A stretch of DNA of 39,905 nt, from NCBI GenBank assembly GCA_902463265.1, contig CABQEV010000019.1, forward strand, positions 1-39,905, given 5' to 3'. The stretch is from UMGS1889 sp900556055 (GTDB lineage: Bacteria; Bacillota; Clostridia; Oscillospirales; Ruminococcaceae). How positions within the stretch are numbered: the stretch's first letter is position 1; every line of letters begins with the position of its first letter. Below are positions 39,818-39,905 of this stretch, piece after piece. Both the position numbers and the translations under genes were made by a program. The notes below the pieces were generated by a model. That model did not search any database. It worked only from the letters and a program-made list of their open reading frames with translations, and was not told the DNA's origin.

Positions 39818-39905
39818 AAGCGCACAGCACCCACAGACCCGCACCAGAAACTAAAAAGTTCGCCAGCCTTTCTAAGGCTGCGGGATTCCAAAGGGCAGAG
39901 TCCTT
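39818..39905. repeat. Palindromic element copy C (start only, cut by window end)
   Basis: AAGCGCACAGCACCCACAG and following bases match the left terminal repeat of copy B exactly, as does the next 40-odd bases (GCCAGCCTTTCTAAGGCTG, CCAAAGGGCAGAGTCCTT). The element continues beyond the window. Its relation to the flank is inverted compared with copy A. Confidence 0.85.

Overview
The window reads as a chromosomal segment of a Gram-positive, spore-former-lineage Firmicute, most likely a Ruminococcus-type member of the Oscillospiraceae. This rests on SpoVG, SpoIIP, a Gram-positive LexA, the ThiT/TPP-riboswitch pair, strong AGGAGG ribosome sites, textbook sigma-A promoters (TTGACA-N17-TATAAT) and moderate GC. 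No tRNA, rRNA, CRISPR array, transposase or phage gene was seen. The species is inferred, not proven.

Layout. (1) 1-1213: a long palindromic repeat (copy A) plus a conserved 0.1-kb flank. (2) 1.2-3.7 kb: ECF sigma factor and a membrane-anchored beta-propeller protein, probably its anti-sigma factor. (3) 3.7-6.2 kb, minus strand: murC-lexA-folA. (4) 6.5-8.8 kb: spoVG, a NUDIX ADP-sugar pyrophosphatase and an MFS transporter. (5) 9.0-13.6 kb, minus: a lipoprotein, then an operon of SPFH/zinc-ribbon, zinc-ribbon membrane and TPM-domain proteins resembling Bacillus ydjI-ydjG-ydjH, an envelope-stress module. (6) 14.0-17.7 kb, minus: four separately promoted small secreted proteins with Ala/Glu/Thr-rich stalks and C-terminal TGN-hydrophobic-basic tails, plus a 41-codon frame carrying a canonical LPETG signal. 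(7) 17.9-19.3 kb: spoIIP and a small membrane protein. (8) 19.4-20.3 kb: complete palindromic repeat (copy B). (9) 20.4-24.1 kb: glycogen phosphorylase and thiT under a TPP riboswitch. (10) 24.1-27.3 kb: hybrid histidine kinase and response regulator. (11) 27.6-33.9 kb: a lipid-kinase-fold protein with altered motifs; CPBP protein, TadA-like deaminase and a small membrane protein in one operon; a radical SAM protein; a sugar epimerase-type protein; an ATC-hydrolase-family protein. (12) 34.0-35.9 kb: FeoA, a MinD-like ATPase and methylglyoxal synthase. (13) 36.0-39.7 kb, minus: DUF58, transglutaminase and a small coupled protein. (14) 39.67-39.9 kb: the flank again, then the start of a third palindrome (copy C).

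The most unusual signal is the ~0.87-kb non-coding palindrome with 28-bp terminal inverted repeats, present three times. The window begins inside copy A and ends inside copy C, which suggests a contig broken at a high-copy repeat. Its arms hold local hairpins whose two sides change together, as expected if a folded RNA or DNA is under selection. Two copies carry the same ~107-bp flank, which also shows a compensatory stem change. Several themes recur among the genes: cell-envelope building and stress (murC, ECF/anti-sigma, ydj-like operon, DUF58/transglutaminase, secreted stalk proteins), sporulation regulators, and carbon metabolism (glgP, mgsA).
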